Source: Actinoplanes nipponensis (GTDB lineage Bacteria > Actinomycetota > Actinomycetes > Mycobacteriales > Micromonosporaceae). Taken from it: a stretch of DNA of 64,000 nucleotides. The position numbers and the translations under genes were made by a program. The notes beneath the pieces were generated by a model. That model made no database searches. It had not been told where the DNA came from and saw only the letters and a list, made by a program, of their open reading frames with translations. Shown piece by piece: positions 40,673 to 49,527 of the stretch. The DNA lies in NCBI RefSeq assembly GCF_016862275.1, contig NZ_BOMQ01000088.1, positions 62,001 to 126,000 on the forward strand. Reading direction: 5' to 3'. Numbering within the stretch: position 1 is the stretch's first letter; each line of letters opens with the position of its first letter.

Positions 40673-42786
40673 CTGCGATCCTGCCCGCCCTGCCCCTGCT
40701 GCTCGTGGCCACCCTGGCAGTCGCGCCCGGCGCCGGCGCGACCGCCGCCCCCGCGACCGGGTCCGCGCCCGGCGCGCCCGGCGTCGACCAGCAGTATCTG
40801 CCGGCCGACAAGTCGGGGCTGCTCACCTCGCGCACCCGGCAGAGCCGGGTCTGGGCCACCGTGCAGCGCGAGGGCGGCCTCGGGGAGATCTTCTATCCGA
40901 CGATCGGCGGGCCGAGCGCCCGGGCCCTCAGCTTCGTCGTGACCGCCCACGGCGGCGTCGTTCCGGCCCGGGTCCGCACCGAGCAGCTCGACGGCCTGCG
41001 CTTCCGGCAGACGTTCACCGGCGCCGGGTGGCGGCTCACCGCCGACTACGCCACCGACCCGGCCCGGTCCACCGTGCTGGTGGACCTTGCGCTCGCGGCG
41101 CCGCGGGGCCACGACCTGTACGCGATCTACGACCCGGCGCTGGGCAACTCCCGCGCGGGCGACTCCGGGCGTACCGCCGGCGGGGCCCTGCTCGCCACGG
41201 ACGGCGGGGTGTCGAGCGCGCTGGCCGGCTCCTTCGCCGCCACGTCGAGCGGGTTCGCCGGGGTCAGCGACGGCCGCACCGACCTGCGCGACGGGCGGAT
41301 GGACTGGCGGTACTCCTCGGCCACGGCCGGCAACCTGGTGCAGACGGCGGCGCTGCGCGGGCGGCACACCACCGTGGCGCTGAGCTTCGCCGGCACGGCC
41401 GCCGACGCGCTGACCGCCGCCCGGGCCTCGCTGCGGGCCGGCTTCCCGGGCGTCGCGCGCTCGTACGCGTACGGCTGGCAGCGTTATCTGTCCGGGCTGG
41501 ACGACCCGCCCCGGGTGCTGCGCACCGCCGCGCAGCGGCAGCTCTACCGCACCTCCGCGATGGTCCTCGCGGCCTCGGAGGACAAGACCCACCCCGGGGC
41601 GTACGTGGCGGCGCCGGCCGCGCCGTGGGCGTTCGGCACGGACGACCCGTCAGGCCCGTACCACCTGGTGTGGTCGCGGGACCTCTACCAGATCGCCACC
41701 GGCCTGATCGCCGCCGGTGACCGCGCCGGGGCCGGACGCGCGCTCGACTTCCTGTTCGGCGTGCAGCAGAAGCCCGACGGCTCGTTCCCGCAGAACTCCC
41801 GGGTCGACGGCACACCGGTGTGGGGCGGCCTGCAGCTGGACGAGGTGGCGCTGCCCATCGTGCTGGCCTACCAGCTGGGCCGCGGCGACCGGTGGCCCGG
41901 CGTCAAGCGGGCGGCCGACTTCCTGGTCGCGTACCCGGGGGCGCCGTTCACGCCGCAGGAGCGCTGGGAGAACCAGTCCGGCTACTCCCCCAACACGATC
42001 GCCACGGCCATCGCCGGCCTGGTGTGCGCCGCCTCGTTGGCCCGCGCGCACGACGACCCGGCCTCGGCGCGGCGCTACCTCGCCACGGCCGACGCGTGGC
42101 GGGCGCGGGTGAAGTCCTGGACGGTGACGACCACCGGCCCGTACTCGGCCCGGCCGTACTTCCTGCGGCTGACCAAGGACGGCAACCCGGACGCCGGCAC
42201 CACCTACGACATCGGCGACAGCGGGCCGGTGGGGGTGGACCAGCGCCGCGTGGTCGACCCCAGCTTCCTGGACCTGGTCCGCCTGGGCGTCCTGCCGCCC
42301 GCCGACGCCGACGTGGTCAACACCCTGGCCGTCGTCGACGCGCAGCTCGGCGTGGCCACCCCGCGCGGCTTCTTCTGGCACCGGGCCTCCTTCGACGGCT
42401 TCGGCGAGCAGCTCGACGGCAGCCAGTGGGAGTACGACGAGCCCGGCGGCTCCCTGGTCTCCCGGGGCCGGGCGTGGCCGCTGCTCGGCGGCGAACGCGG
42501 CGAGTACGAGATCGCCGCGGGCGACCTGCGTGCGGCGAGCGCCCGGCTGGCCGCGATGACCCACGCCGCCGGCCCGGGCGGCATGCTGCCCGAGCAGGTC
42601 TGGGACCACACGCCCCCGGCCGGGCAGAGCGGCCGGTTCGCGCCGGGCACGCCCACCTTCTCCGCGACCCCGCTGGCCTGGACGCACGCGCAGTACCTGC
42701 GGCTGGCCCGCGACCTGGCGGCGCGCCGGGTCGTCGAGCAGCCCGCCGCGGTCGCCGAACGTTACCTGGGCCGCCGTTCCGGTTGA
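40669..42786 (+). CDS. secreted glycoside hydrolase family 15 (glucoamylase/glucodextranase-like)
   Basis: Protein of 705 aa from GTG 40669 (GAGGAGG ribosome site). A signal peptide (ILPALPLLLVATLAVAPGAGA) is followed by the N-terminal beta-sandwich domain of GH15 (QQYLPADKSGLLTSRTRQSRVW, GGLGEIFYPTI, RTEQLDGLRFRQTF). The (alpha/alpha)6 catalytic barrel contains the substrate motif VWSRDLYQIATGL. The general acid is likely the Glu of RWENQSGYSPNT and the catalytic base is in MLPEQVWDHTPP. It releases glucose from alpha-1,4/1,6-glucans or dextran outside the cell. Length fits single-catalytic-domain bacterial glucodextranase-type enzymes. Confidence 0.92.
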   Translation: MTAILPALPLLLVATLAVAPGAGATAAPATGSAPGAPGVDQQYLPADKSGLLTSRTRQSRVWATVQREGGLGEIFYPTIGGPSARALSFVVTAHGGVVPARVRTEQLDGLRFRQTFTGAGWRLTADYATDPARSTVLVDLALAAPRGHDLYAIYDPALGNSRAGDSGRTAGGALLATDGGVSSALAGSFAATSSGFAGVSDGRTDLRDGRMDWRYSSATAGNLVQTAALRGRHTTVALSFAGTAADALTAARASLRAGFPGVARSYAYGWQRYLSGLDDPPRVLRTAAQRQLYRTSAMVLAASEDKTHPGAYVAAPAAPWAFGTDDPSGPYHLVWSRDLYQIATGLIAAGDRAGAGRALDFLFGVQQKPDGSFPQNSRVDGTPVWGGLQLDEVALPIVLAYQLGRGDRWPGVKRAADFLVAYPGAPFTPQERWENQSGYSPNTIATAIAGLVCAASLARAHDDPASARRYLATADAWRARVKSWTVTTTGPYSARPYFLRLTKDGNPDAGTTYDIGDSGPVGVDQRRVVDPSFLDLVRLGVLPPADADVVNTLAVVDAQLGVATPRGFFWHRASFDGFGEQLDGSQWEYDEPGGSLVSRGRAWPLLGGERGEYEIAAGDLRAASARLAAMTHAAGPGGMLPEQVWDHTPPAGQSGRFAPGTPTFSATPLAWTHAQYLRLARDLAARRVVEQPAAVAERYLGRRSG

Positions 42787-42793
42787 GTCACGC

Positions 42794-42821
42794 CGGGCAC
42801 CGGCCGAGCGGCCGGTGCCCG
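42794..42821. terminator. strong bidirectional hairpin after GH15
   Basis: Perfect 12-bp arms CGGGCACCGGCC (42794-42805) and GGCCGGTGCCCG (42810-42821), 4-nt loop GAGC, between the GH15 stop and the end of the convergent secreted-protein gene. Confidence 0.85.
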
Positions 42822-42829
42822 GCTGCTCG

Positions 42830-43508
42830 TCAGCCGGCGACCGTGATGGTGAACGTGTCGACGTTGGCGTCGTCGCTCTGCGGGACGTCCGGGACGAAGC
42901 CCACCATCGTCGTGCCGGTGCCGAGCGGGCCGGCCGCCGTCCCGGCGGGCGCCGTGAGGATCCACTCGAAGCTGCGCTCCTCGCCCTCGGCGAGCTGGCC
43001 ACCGGAGAGCGTGCAGCCGACGCCGCCGCCGCCCGGCGGGACGGGCAGCCGCCCCGCCCCGACGCAGACGTCGCTCGGCTCGACGGCCGGCCATCCGTCG
43101 AGGCCGGCCGGAACCGCGACCTCGGTCCACAGCTCACGATGCGCGACGTCACCGTCGTTGCGGACGGTCACCGGGACCCGGCCCGCGAAGGTGCCGTCCG
43201 CCTGGCGCGTGAGTGTCACGTCGGCGGCGGTCACCGCGAGGGCGCCGGTGGTGGCCGGCACGTACGGCTGCGGGTTGCGCACCGAGCCGGAGGTGGACCG
43301 GAACAGCGCCGGGAACTCGGCGGTCACCCCGCCGGCCCCGACGCTGCCGACCTGCGGCGTGGCCGGGCGCGGCAGGCTCCAGGATCAGCCTGTTCACCTT
43401 GACCGTCACGGCGGCGTCGGCGGGTGCGGCGTCGGCCGCGACGGCGCCGCCGAGCACCCCGGAGGCTGCCGCGAGCGCGATCGCGCCCGCGCGGAAGAGA
43501 GTGCGCAC
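42830..43508 (-). pseudogene. secreted protein gene with a +1 frameshift
   Basis: Two frames join into one logical protein. From GTG 43508 the first frame encodes a signal peptide (VRTLFRAGAIALAAASGVLG, then AADAAPADA) and VTVKVNRLILEP. At about 43370-43385 the sense shifts to a second frame that continues PATPQVGSVGAGGVTAEF, GALAVTAADVTLTRQADG, GRVPVTVRNDGDVAHRELW and a beta-sandwich with two Cys, to the stop at 42830. The span is 679 nt, one base over a multiple of three, consistent with a single inserted base near 43373. The product would be a ~225-aa Ig/DUF11-like exported protein of unknown function. A sequencing error or true inactivation are both possible. Confidence 0.7.
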
Positions 43509-43584
43509 GCTGGGTCGTCCTTTACATCGATTCCCCGTGCGACCGGAGGATGATCCGGCCGATCGATTGCGCGGGCCACGGTAG

Positions 43585-43600
43585 CGATGATCGATCATCG
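43585..43600. promoter_or_regulatory. 16-bp perfect palindrome CGATGATCGATCATCG
   Basis: Perfectly self-complementary site in the 188-bp gap between the frameshifted secreted-protein gene and the DUF574 methyltransferase. Several further GATC/ATCGAT words lie around it. Candidate regulator site; no cognate regulator is adjacent. Confidence 0.45.
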
Positions 43601-43661
43601 ATGTCTGCCCGGGACGGGGCGGCCGGCTCAGCGGGCCGGCAGCGCCGCCGGCCATCGATGC

Positions 43662-43690
43662 TTGCGCATCCTGCGCGGTTGTCGTAGAAC
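43662..43690 (+). promoter_or_regulatory. sigma-70-like promoter giving a leaderless DUF574 transcript
   Basis: TTGCGC (43662-43667) and TAGAAC (43685-43690) are separated by 17 bp. The start codon at 43697 lies only 6 bases after the -10, so transcription should begin at or next to the ATG. No ribosome site is present, which agrees with a leaderless mRNA. Confidence 0.55.
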
Positions 43691-43696
43691 GGGCCC

Positions 43697-44491
43697 ATGA
43701 CGCCCACGGATGACGAGATCTCGGCCCAGCTGCGGCCGGACGTCCCGCACGCGGCCCGGATCTGGAACTACTGGATGGGCGGCAAGGACAACTTCGTCGC
43801 CGACCGGGCCGCGGGGGACGCGGTCGCCCAGGTCTACCCCGAGATCGTGCTGATGGCGCAGCACTCGCGCCGGTTCCTCATCCGGGTGGTGCGGTACCTG
43901 GCCGCCGAGGCCGGCATCCGGCAGTTCCTCGACATCGGCACCGGGCTGCCGACCATGCAGAACACCCACGAGGTCGCTCAGGTCGTCGCGCCCGAGGCGC
44001 AGACCGTCTATGTGGACAACGACCCGCTGGTGCTGGTGCACGCACGGGCCCTCATGGCCCAGGCGCCCGGCAAGGGCCGCACCACGCACGTGGCCGCCGA
44101 CTACCACCAGCCGGAGCTCATCCTCGCCGAGGCGGCCGAGGTGCTCGACTTCTCCCGGCCGGTCGCGGTGATGTTCATGGGCGTCATGGGCTACGAGCCG
44201 GACCTGACGGTGGTGTCGTCGATCGTGCACCGGGTGCTGGACGCGACCGCGCCGGGCAGCCACCTGGTGCTGTGGGACGGCACGAACACCACCCCGGCCG
44301 TGGTCGAGGGCGCGGCCCGGCTGGCGCAGAGCGGTGGCGTGCCGTACATCCTGCGCAGCCCGGAGCAGATCGGCAGCCTGTTCGACGGGCTGGAGCTGGT
44401 CGAGCCGGGCCTGGTGCAGATCACCGCCTGGCGCCCGGACGGCGAGCCCCCGTGGCTGGACGCGTACGGCGCGGTGGCCCGCAAGCCCTGA
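43697..44491 (+). CDS. SAM-dependent methyltransferase, DUF574 family
   Basis: Protein of 264 aa beginning with the family hallmark PHAARIWNYWMGGKDNFVADRAAG. SAM-binding motif: FLDIGTGLPTMQNTHEVAQ, then VYVDNDPLVLVHARALM. This actinobacteria-specific family is usually present in many copies per genome; substrates are unknown. The promoter at 43662-43690 predicts a leaderless mRNA. Confidence 0.92.
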   Translation: MTPTDDEISAQLRPDVPHAARIWNYWMGGKDNFVADRAAGDAVAQVYPEIVLMAQHSRRFLIRVVRYLAAEAGIRQFLDIGTGLPTMQNTHEVAQVVAPEAQTVYVDNDPLVLVHARALMAQAPGKGRTTHVAADYHQPELILAEAAEVLDFSRPVAVMFMGVMGYEPDLTVVSSIVHRVLDATAPGSHLVLWDGTNTTPAVVEGAARLAQSGGVPYILRSPEQIGSLFDGLELVEPGLVQITAWRPDGEPPWLDAYGAVARKP

Positions 44492-44501
44492 GCGCGGCGG
44501 C

Positions 44502-47276
44502 TCAGCGATCGAGCAGCTGGGCCAGGTGCACCGCGGGCCGGTCCCGCAGGTCGGCGACCTGGGTGCGGCAGGAGAACCCGTCGGCCAGCACGACGACCCC
44601 GGGCGCGGCGTCGAGGGCGGGCAGCAGGTTCTGCCCGGCCACGGCCACCGACACCTCGTAGTGGCCGATCTCCACGCCGAAGTTGCCGGCCAGGCCGCAA
44701 CAGCCGGCCAGCCGCCGCACCCGGGCCCCGGTGGCGGCGAGCAGGTCCGCGTCGGCCTGCCAGCCCAGCACGGCGTGGTGGTGGCAGTGCGGCTGGGCGA
44801 TGACCTCGACGCCGGACAGGTCGGGAGCGGTCCAGCCGGGGGTCTCGGCGAGCAGCTCGGCGAGCGTCCGCACCGACTTCGCGACCGCCGCCGCGTCCCG
44901 GTCTCCGGGCAGCAGCTCGTGGACGTCGGAGCGCAGGACAGCCGTGCAGGAGGGCTCGATGCCGACGATCGGGACGCCGTCGCGGGCGGCGTCGGCCAGC
45001 GCCGCCACGGTACGGGTGAGGATCTTCTTCGCCGCGTCGAGCTGACCCGTGGTGATCCAGGTCAGGCCGCAGCACACCGAGCCGGACGGCAGCCGCGGCT
45101 CGTACCCGGCGGCGCGCAGCACCCGTACCGTGGCCTCGGCCACCTCGGGTGAGAAGGCGTCGGAGAACGAGTCGGCGAAGAGCACGACCGGTTTGCGGCC
45201 CTCGGCGGCCTTCGCCGCGAAGGTCCGCCGGAACGGGCGCCGCGCGAAGGCGGGCACGGAGCGCCGCTTGTCCACCCCGGCCAGCCAGAGCAGGAACCGG
45301 CCGAGCACCGGCAGCCGGATGGCCAGGTTCGCCGGCCCCGGCGTCCAGCCGGCCAGCCGCGCCCAGAGCGGCAGCTTGCCCAGCGTGTAGTGCGAGCGGG
45401 GCCGCAGCCGGCGCCGGTAGGTCTGGTGCAGCACCTCGGACTTGTAGCTGGCCATGTCGATACCGGTCGGGCAGTCGGACGCGCAGCCCTTGCAGGACAG
45501 GCACAGGTCCATCGCGTCGTGCACCGACGGGTGCGACCACGCGAGCTCGCCGCGTACCACCTCCTGCAGCACCCGGGCCCGCCCGCGGGTGGAGTCCTTC
45601 TCCTCGCGGGTGGCCAGGTAGGAGGGGCACATGACGCCGCCGGCCGCGGAGTTGTCGGCGCGGCACTTGCCGACGCCGGTGCAGCGGTGCACGGCCTGGC
45701 CCAGTTCGCCGTCGTCGTGCGGGTAGGCCAGGGCCAGGTTCCGCAGCGGGAAGCGGCCCGCGGGCCGGACGTCGGCGTCGACCGGGTCGGGGTCGACCAG
45801 CACGCCGGGGTTGAGCAGGTTGTCCGGGTCGAAGGCGCGTTTGACGCCGGCGAACAGGGCGATCGCGTCCGGGGAGTACATGTGCGGCAGCAGCTCGGAG
45901 CGGGCCCGGCCGTCGCCGTGCTCGCCGGAGAGCGAACCGCCGAACTCGCCGACCAGCTTCGCCGCGTCGGTGAGGAACTCCCGCATGATCTTGGTGCCGC
46001 CGGGCTGGTCGAGCGGCAGGTCGAGCCGGACGTGCATGCACCCGTCGCCGAAGTGGCCGAACGGGGCGGACGTCAGGTCGTACGAGGCCACCAGCTCGTC
46101 GAAGCGGGCCAGGTAGGCGCCCAGCTTCTCCGGCGGGACGGCGGCGTCCTCCCAGCCGGGCCAGGCCGGTTTGTCCGACGGGGCCCGGCCGGCCAGCCCG
46201 GCGCCGTCCTCGCGGATGCGCCACAGCCGGGCCTGGATCGCGGGGTCGGTCACCACCAGGGCGTCGTCGGCGATGCCGCCGGCCGCGAGCCGCCGCGCCC
46301 GGGCCGCCACCTCGCCGGCCTCGTCGCCGGCCAGCTCGACGAACAGCCAGGCGCCACCGCGCGGCAGTGGCGGGACGGCGCCCGGGCCGCGCCGGGCCCG
46401 CAGCACGTCGAGCAGCCGGGAGTCGAGTCCCTCGCAGGAGGTCGGGCCGTGCGCCACCACGGCCGGCGCCGCCTCGCCGGCCGCGACGATGTCGGCGAAC
46501 CCGAGCACGACCACCACCCGGACCGGCGCGTCCACGACCAGCTTGACGGTGGCCCGGGTGATGACCGCCAGGGTCCCCTCCGAGCCGACCAGCGCCCGGG
46601 TCAGGTCGAAGCGCTCGGGCAGCAGGTGCTGCACGGCGTAACCGGAGACCTGCCGGCCGAACCGGTCGAACTCGGTGCGGGCGGTGGCCAGGTGCCGGCC
46701 GACGACCGTACGCAGCTCGTCGAGGACGGGCGCGGCGCCGTGCACGCCCGCCGGCCCGGTGCTCAGCGCCTCCCCCGCGGCGGTCAGCAGCTCCAGGCCG
46801 GCCACGTTGTCCGACGTCCGGCCGTAGGCCAGCGACCGGGAGCCGCAGGCGTTGTTGCCGATCATCCCGCCGATCGTGCAGCGCGGATGGGTCGACGGGT
46901 CCGGCCCGAAGCGGACGCCGTGCGGCATGACCGCCTTCTGCAGGACGGCGTGCACCGTCCCGGGCTCCACCACCGCCGTGCGGGCCTGCGGGTCGATCTC
47001 CAGCACCCGGTTGAGGTGCCGGGAGAAGTCGAGCACGATGCCGCGCCCGACGGCGTTGCCGGCCACCGACGTGCCGGCGCCCCGGGAGGTGAGCGGCACC
47101 CCGGTCGCCCGGGCGACGGCCAGCGCGGCGGCCACCTCGTCGACGTGCCGGGGGCGCACCACGGCCAGCGGGGGGATCCGGTACAGCGAGGCGTCGGAGG
47201 CGTACATGCCGAGCGTGCCGGCGTCGGCGCGCACCTCGAGCCCGGCCCGGTCCAGCGCCGCCACCACGTCAGTCAT
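44502..47276 (-). CDS. FAD-linked oxidase fused to Fe-S / CCG-domain oxidoreductase (GlcD-GlcF-like)
   Basis: Protein of 924 aa (ATG 47276; ATG 47285 is 3 codons earlier). The N-terminal ~500 residues are a PCMH-type FAD domain (PLTSRGAGTSVAGNAVG, DPSTHPRCTIGGMIGNNACGSR) plus FAD-oxidase C-terminal domain (GHFGDGCMHVR, GGSLSGEHGDGRAR). A 4Fe-4S module follows (CLSCKGCASDCPTGIDM) with an upstream Cys set (CTGVGKCRADNS). Two CCG domains end the protein (SVCCGLTW, AGCCGLAGNFG). This layout oxidises a 2-hydroxy acid such as D-lactate, glycolate or D-2-hydroxyglutarate and passes electrons to the quinone pool. Divergent from a GntR/FCD regulator, as for lactate/glycolate operons. Confidence 0.9.
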   Translation of the reverse strand: MTDVVAALDRAGLEVRADAGTLGMYASDASLYRIPPLAVVRPRHVDEVAAALAVARATGVPLTSRGAGTSVAGNAVGRGIVLDFSRHLNRVLEIDPQARTAVVEPGTVHAVLQKAVMPHGVRFGPDPSTHPRCTIGGMIGNNACGSRSLAYGRTSDNVAGLELLTAAGEALSTGPAGVHGAAPVLDELRTVVGRHLATARTEFDRFGRQVSGYAVQHLLPERFDLTRALVGSEGTLAVITRATVKLVVDAPVRVVVVLGFADIVAAGEAAPAVVAHGPTSCEGLDSRLLDVLRARRGPGAVPPLPRGGAWLFVELAGDEAGEVAARARRLAAGGIADDALVVTDPAIQARLWRIREDGAGLAGRAPSDKPAWPGWEDAAVPPEKLGAYLARFDELVASYDLTSAPFGHFGDGCMHVRLDLPLDQPGGTKIMREFLTDAAKLVGEFGGSLSGEHGDGRARSELLPHMYSPDAIALFAGVKRAFDPDNLLNPGVLVDPDPVDADVRPAGRFPLRNLALAYPHDDGELGQAVHRCTGVGKCRADNSAAGGVMCPSYLATREEKDSTRGRARVLQEVVRGELAWSHPSVHDAMDLCLSCKGCASDCPTGIDMASYKSEVLHQTYRRRLRPRSHYTLGKLPLWARLAGWTPGPANLAIRLPVLGRFLLWLAGVDKRRSVPAFARRPFRRTFAAKAAEGRKPVVLFADSFSDAFSPEVAEATVRVLRAAGYEPRLPSGSVCCGLTWITTGQLDAAKKILTRTVAALADAARDGVPIVGIEPSCTAVLRSDVHELLPGDRDAAAVAKSVRTLAELLAETPGWTAPDLSGVEVIAQPHCHHHAVLGWQADADLLAATGARVRRLAGCCGLAGNFGVEIGHYEVSVAVAGQNLLPALDAAPGVVVLADGFSCRTQVADLRDRPAVHLAQLLDR

Positions 47277-47278
47277 GC

Positions 47279-47290
47279 GTAACATGTTAC
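47279..47290. promoter_or_regulatory. 12-bp palindrome GTAACATGTTAC, likely GntR operator
   Basis: Perfect palindrome placed exactly between the divergent oxidoreductase and GntR genes, with GT...AC half sites as expected of FadR-subfamily operators. It contains the ATG of the GntR gene (47284) and the upstream candidate ATG of the oxidoreductase (47285), so a bound repressor would cover both starts. Neither gene has a ribosome site, implying leaderless transcripts or downstream starts. Confidence 0.75.
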
Positions 47291-47991
47291 TCGTGCCCGC
47301 CCTGACCCTCCCCGCGGAGGCGCCCTCGCTCGCCGAAGCGGTCGCCCAGTCGGTCCGCGACGGCGTCGCCGCCGGCGAGCTCGTGCCCGAGCAGACCTAC
47401 TCCGTCTACCAGCTGGCGGACCTGCTCGGGGTCTCCCGCAGCCCGGTCCGCGAGGGGCTGCTGCGGCTCGCCGAGGCCGGCCTGGTGGAGATCATCCGCA
47501 ACCGCGGCTTCCGGGTGCTGCCGCCGCGGGCGCACGACATCGAGGAGATCGTCGGCATCCGCCTCGCCCTGGAGCCGCCCGCCGCCCGCCGGGCCGCCGA
47601 GCAGGCGAGCGACGAGCAACTCGGCGCCGTCCGGTCGGCCCTGGACGCCATGGCGGCCGCGGCCGCCCGGGGCGACGACGCGTCCTTCTGGCCGGCCGAC
47701 CGGGCCCTGCACGACCTGCTGCTGCGCGCCTCCGGCCGGACGCGTACCGCCGGCATCGTCGCGCAGCTGCGCACCACCACCGCGCTGCTCGGCCCGCCCA
47801 CCACGGCCAGCGGGCGCACCCTGCGCGAGATCCACGCCGAGCACGAGCCGGTGGTCGGCGCCGTGCTGGCCCGCGACGGCGCCGCCGCCGAGGCGGCCAT
47901 GCGCGCCCACCTCGAGGCCACCGGCCGGCTGCTGATGGCCACCCTCGTCAGCGGCTCGTCACCAGCTCGCGGCGGACCTGGCCGGAGCTGA
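47284..47991 (+). CDS. GntR/FadR family transcriptional regulator (FCD domain)
   Basis: Protein of 235 aa (ATG 47284; GTG 47293 is an alternative). Winged helix: EQTYSVYQLADLLGVSRSPVREGLLRLAEAGLVEIIRNRGFRVLPP. The C-terminal FCD effector domain contains the metal-ligand pattern DRALHDLLLRASG and IHAEHEPVVGAVLARDGAAAEAAMRAHLEATGRLL. Effector is probably a small carboxylate used by the neighbouring FAD/Fe-S oxidoreductase, for example lactate or glycolate. Its 3' end overlaps the convergent secreted-protein gene by 44 bp. Confidence 0.9.
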   Translation: MLLVPALTLPAEAPSLAEAVAQSVRDGVAAGELVPEQTYSVYQLADLLGVSRSPVREGLLRLAEAGLVEIIRNRGFRVLPPRAHDIEEIVGIRLALEPPAARRAAEQASDEQLGAVRSALDAMAAAAARGDDASFWPADRALHDLLLRASGRTRTAGIVAQLRTTTALLGPPTTASGRTLREIHAEHEPVVGAVLARDGAAAEAAMRAHLEATGRLLMATLVSGSSPARGGPGRS

Positions 47992-48499
47992 CCGCGAGCG
48001 CCCAGCCGGTCGCCGACGACACCAGGCGCAGCTTGACGATCGTCGAGCCCGGCGCCGCGCCGAGATCCGCGGGACACGGCCGGCCGACCGCCGGCCCCAC
48101 GGAGGTGCCCGAGATGCCGGAGCTCGCGCCGGTGAGCCGGAACCCGGTGACGCCGTCGCCGTAGCCGGTGGACGAGCGCGGCCGGTCGCGGCGGACCACG
48201 GCCTCGGTCAGCTCGTAGCGCCCGAACTCGCGGTGGTGCACCAGCGGGTACGTGCGACCCCCGCAGACCGCCGAGTACGTGTCGTCGGTCCAGAAGTCGT
48301 GGTCGAAGGCGAGGCGGCCGGCCCGCGCGGTCAGCGTCGCGGGCGTCCAGCCGAAGGCCCGGCGCACGTCCGCCGCGCCGACGAAGCCGGTGTGCGCCTC
48401 GGGGTCGTACGTCACCGCCGCGGAGGCCGGAGCGCCCCCTCCGAGGCCCGCGGCGAGAACGGCGCCGGCGACGACAAGCCGGGAAAAGCGCGCATCCAT
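47948..48499 (-). CDS. secreted protein of unknown function (183 aa)
   Basis: Exported protein: signal peptide MDARFSRLVVAGAVLAAGLG with cleavage near ASA-AV. The mature part (TYDPEAHTGFVGAADVRRAFGW, HDFWTDDTYSAVCGGRTYPLVHH, SSTGYGDGVTGFRLTG) has two Cys that could pair. The pattern is common among actinomycete secreted hypotheticals with no assigned role. The last 15 codons overlap the convergent GntR gene. Confidence 0.78.
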   Translation of the reverse strand: MDARFSRLVVAGAVLAAGLGGGAPASAAVTYDPEAHTGFVGAADVRRAFGWTPATLTARAGRLAFDHDFWTDDTYSAVCGGRTYPLVHHREFGRYELTEAVVRRDRPRSSTGYGDGVTGFRLTGASSGISGTSVGPAVGRPCPADLGAAPGSTIVKLRLVSSATGWALAVSSGQVRRELVTSR

Positions 48500-48879
48500 G
48501 GTCGACTCCTGAGTTCATCCGCGGCGGCCGGCGCCCGCGCCCGCGGGTGCCCATCGCGATCAACGAGCAAGCACCGGCCCGGGTTGTGTGACGCATGGCA
48601 CATAACTCAGTGTTAGGAATGCGGATTTCCGGGAAAGCGCGGATCCCGCCCGGAGAGACGGGCAGCGCGCCACACGGCTGTCCCGGCTGAAGGGCACCCG
48701 GCACAGCACTGCCGGGCGCGGGGGCCGCCTCCGGTGATCCCGCCGGTCACCGGGGGTAGCCGCCGGCGGTCACCGTCCGGGCCGGCGCGCCGAGCTCGTG
48801 CCCCGAGGACCACCGGCGGGACCTTCGCCCCTTCACCCGGCTCCGTCCGAGGTCTGGACTGGAGTCGAGGTGGACCGCC
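48500..48879. other. 380-bp intergenic region
   Basis: No supportable gene. It carries the promoter of the minus-strand secreted protein and of the plus-strand 215-aa gene. A relatively AT-rich patch at about 48588-48633 (around CATAACTCAGTGTTAGG) stands out from the 75% GC surroundings and may be a promoter. Short GC-rich hairpins occur at 48690-48720 but none is strong. Confidence 0.5.
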
Positions 48880-49527
48880 ATGACCAGGAACGTCGAGCCC
48901 GGCCCGCCGAGCGCCAGCGTGTCGGTGTACTGGCTGCCGCTGGGCGCGGGCGGGCACGTCGTGCGCTGGAACGGCCGGCTCTACGAGGCGGTCGTCGCCC
49001 GCCGCGAACACCGCCCGGCCGCCGACCTGTACCACTGCGCCCTGGAGGTCGTGGTCGACGCCGGCCGCTCCGTCATCGAGATGGCGCCGGTCTGGAGTGT
49101 CCGCGCCGCCGACCGCGGCGTCGTCCGGCAAGGACCGGTCGGCCTGCCGTGGCTCGGCCGGTTCACCGCGTTCCGCTACGAGGTCCGGCGGTGGCGGGAC
49201 GGGATCATCCCGGATCTCGCCGAGGCCGCCGGCGGCCCCGTCCTGGCCGGATCCGACCCCGGGCGCGCCCGGGAGCTGCTCGACCTCGTGCCGCAGGCGC
49301 CCCCGGTCACCTGGGGCCGCGACGAACTGCGCACCGGTGACATGTGGAACTCCAACTCGCTCGTCGCCTGGCTGCTGGCCCGCAGCGGGCACCCGGTGAC
49401 CGGGATCGGCCCGCCCGCCCACGGCCGCGCCCCGGGCTGGCGGGCCGGCCTGGTCCTGGCCGCCCGGCAGCAACCCGGCCGGCGGCGGGCGCCCACCGTC
49501 GGACACCACGATGGGAGGTCATCGTGA
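48880..49527 (+). CDS. uncharacterised 215-aa protein
   Basis: Soluble protein (ATG 48880) with a beta-rich first half (SVSVYWLPLGAGGHVVRWNG, YEAVVARREHRP, YHCALEVVVDAGRSVIEMAP). A conserved-looking core includes WLGRFTAFRYEVRRWRDG, TGDMWNSNSLVAWLLARSG and GIGPPAHGRAPGWRAGL. The second half (DLVPQAPPVTWGRDELRTGDMWNSNS) resembles enzymes with a Trp/Asn/Ser-rich active loop, but I cannot name a family with confidence. Stop overlaps the next gene's GTG by 4 bp. Confidence 0.7.
   Translation: MTRNVEPGPPSASVSVYWLPLGAGGHVVRWNGRLYEAVVARREHRPAADLYHCALEVVVDAGRSVIEMAPVWSVRAADRGVVRQGPVGLPWLGRFTAFRYEVRRWRDGIIPDLAEAAGGPVLAGSDPGRARELLDLVPQAPPVTWGRDELRTGDMWNSNSLVAWLLARSGHPVTGIGPPAHGRAPGWRAGLVLAARQQPGRRRAPTVGHHDGRSS

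Noticed and set aside
40669-42786. Start of the GH15 gene at the upstream in-frame ATG near 40492
   Set aside because: It would place 59 non-hydrophobic residues before the signal peptide and overlap the Mth938-like gene; GTG 40669 has a ribosome site.
46852-47283. Extended N-terminus of the GntR gene into the oxidoreductase coding region
   Set aside because: That stretch is antisense to the FAD domain and encodes no structure; the HTH begins shortly after 47284.
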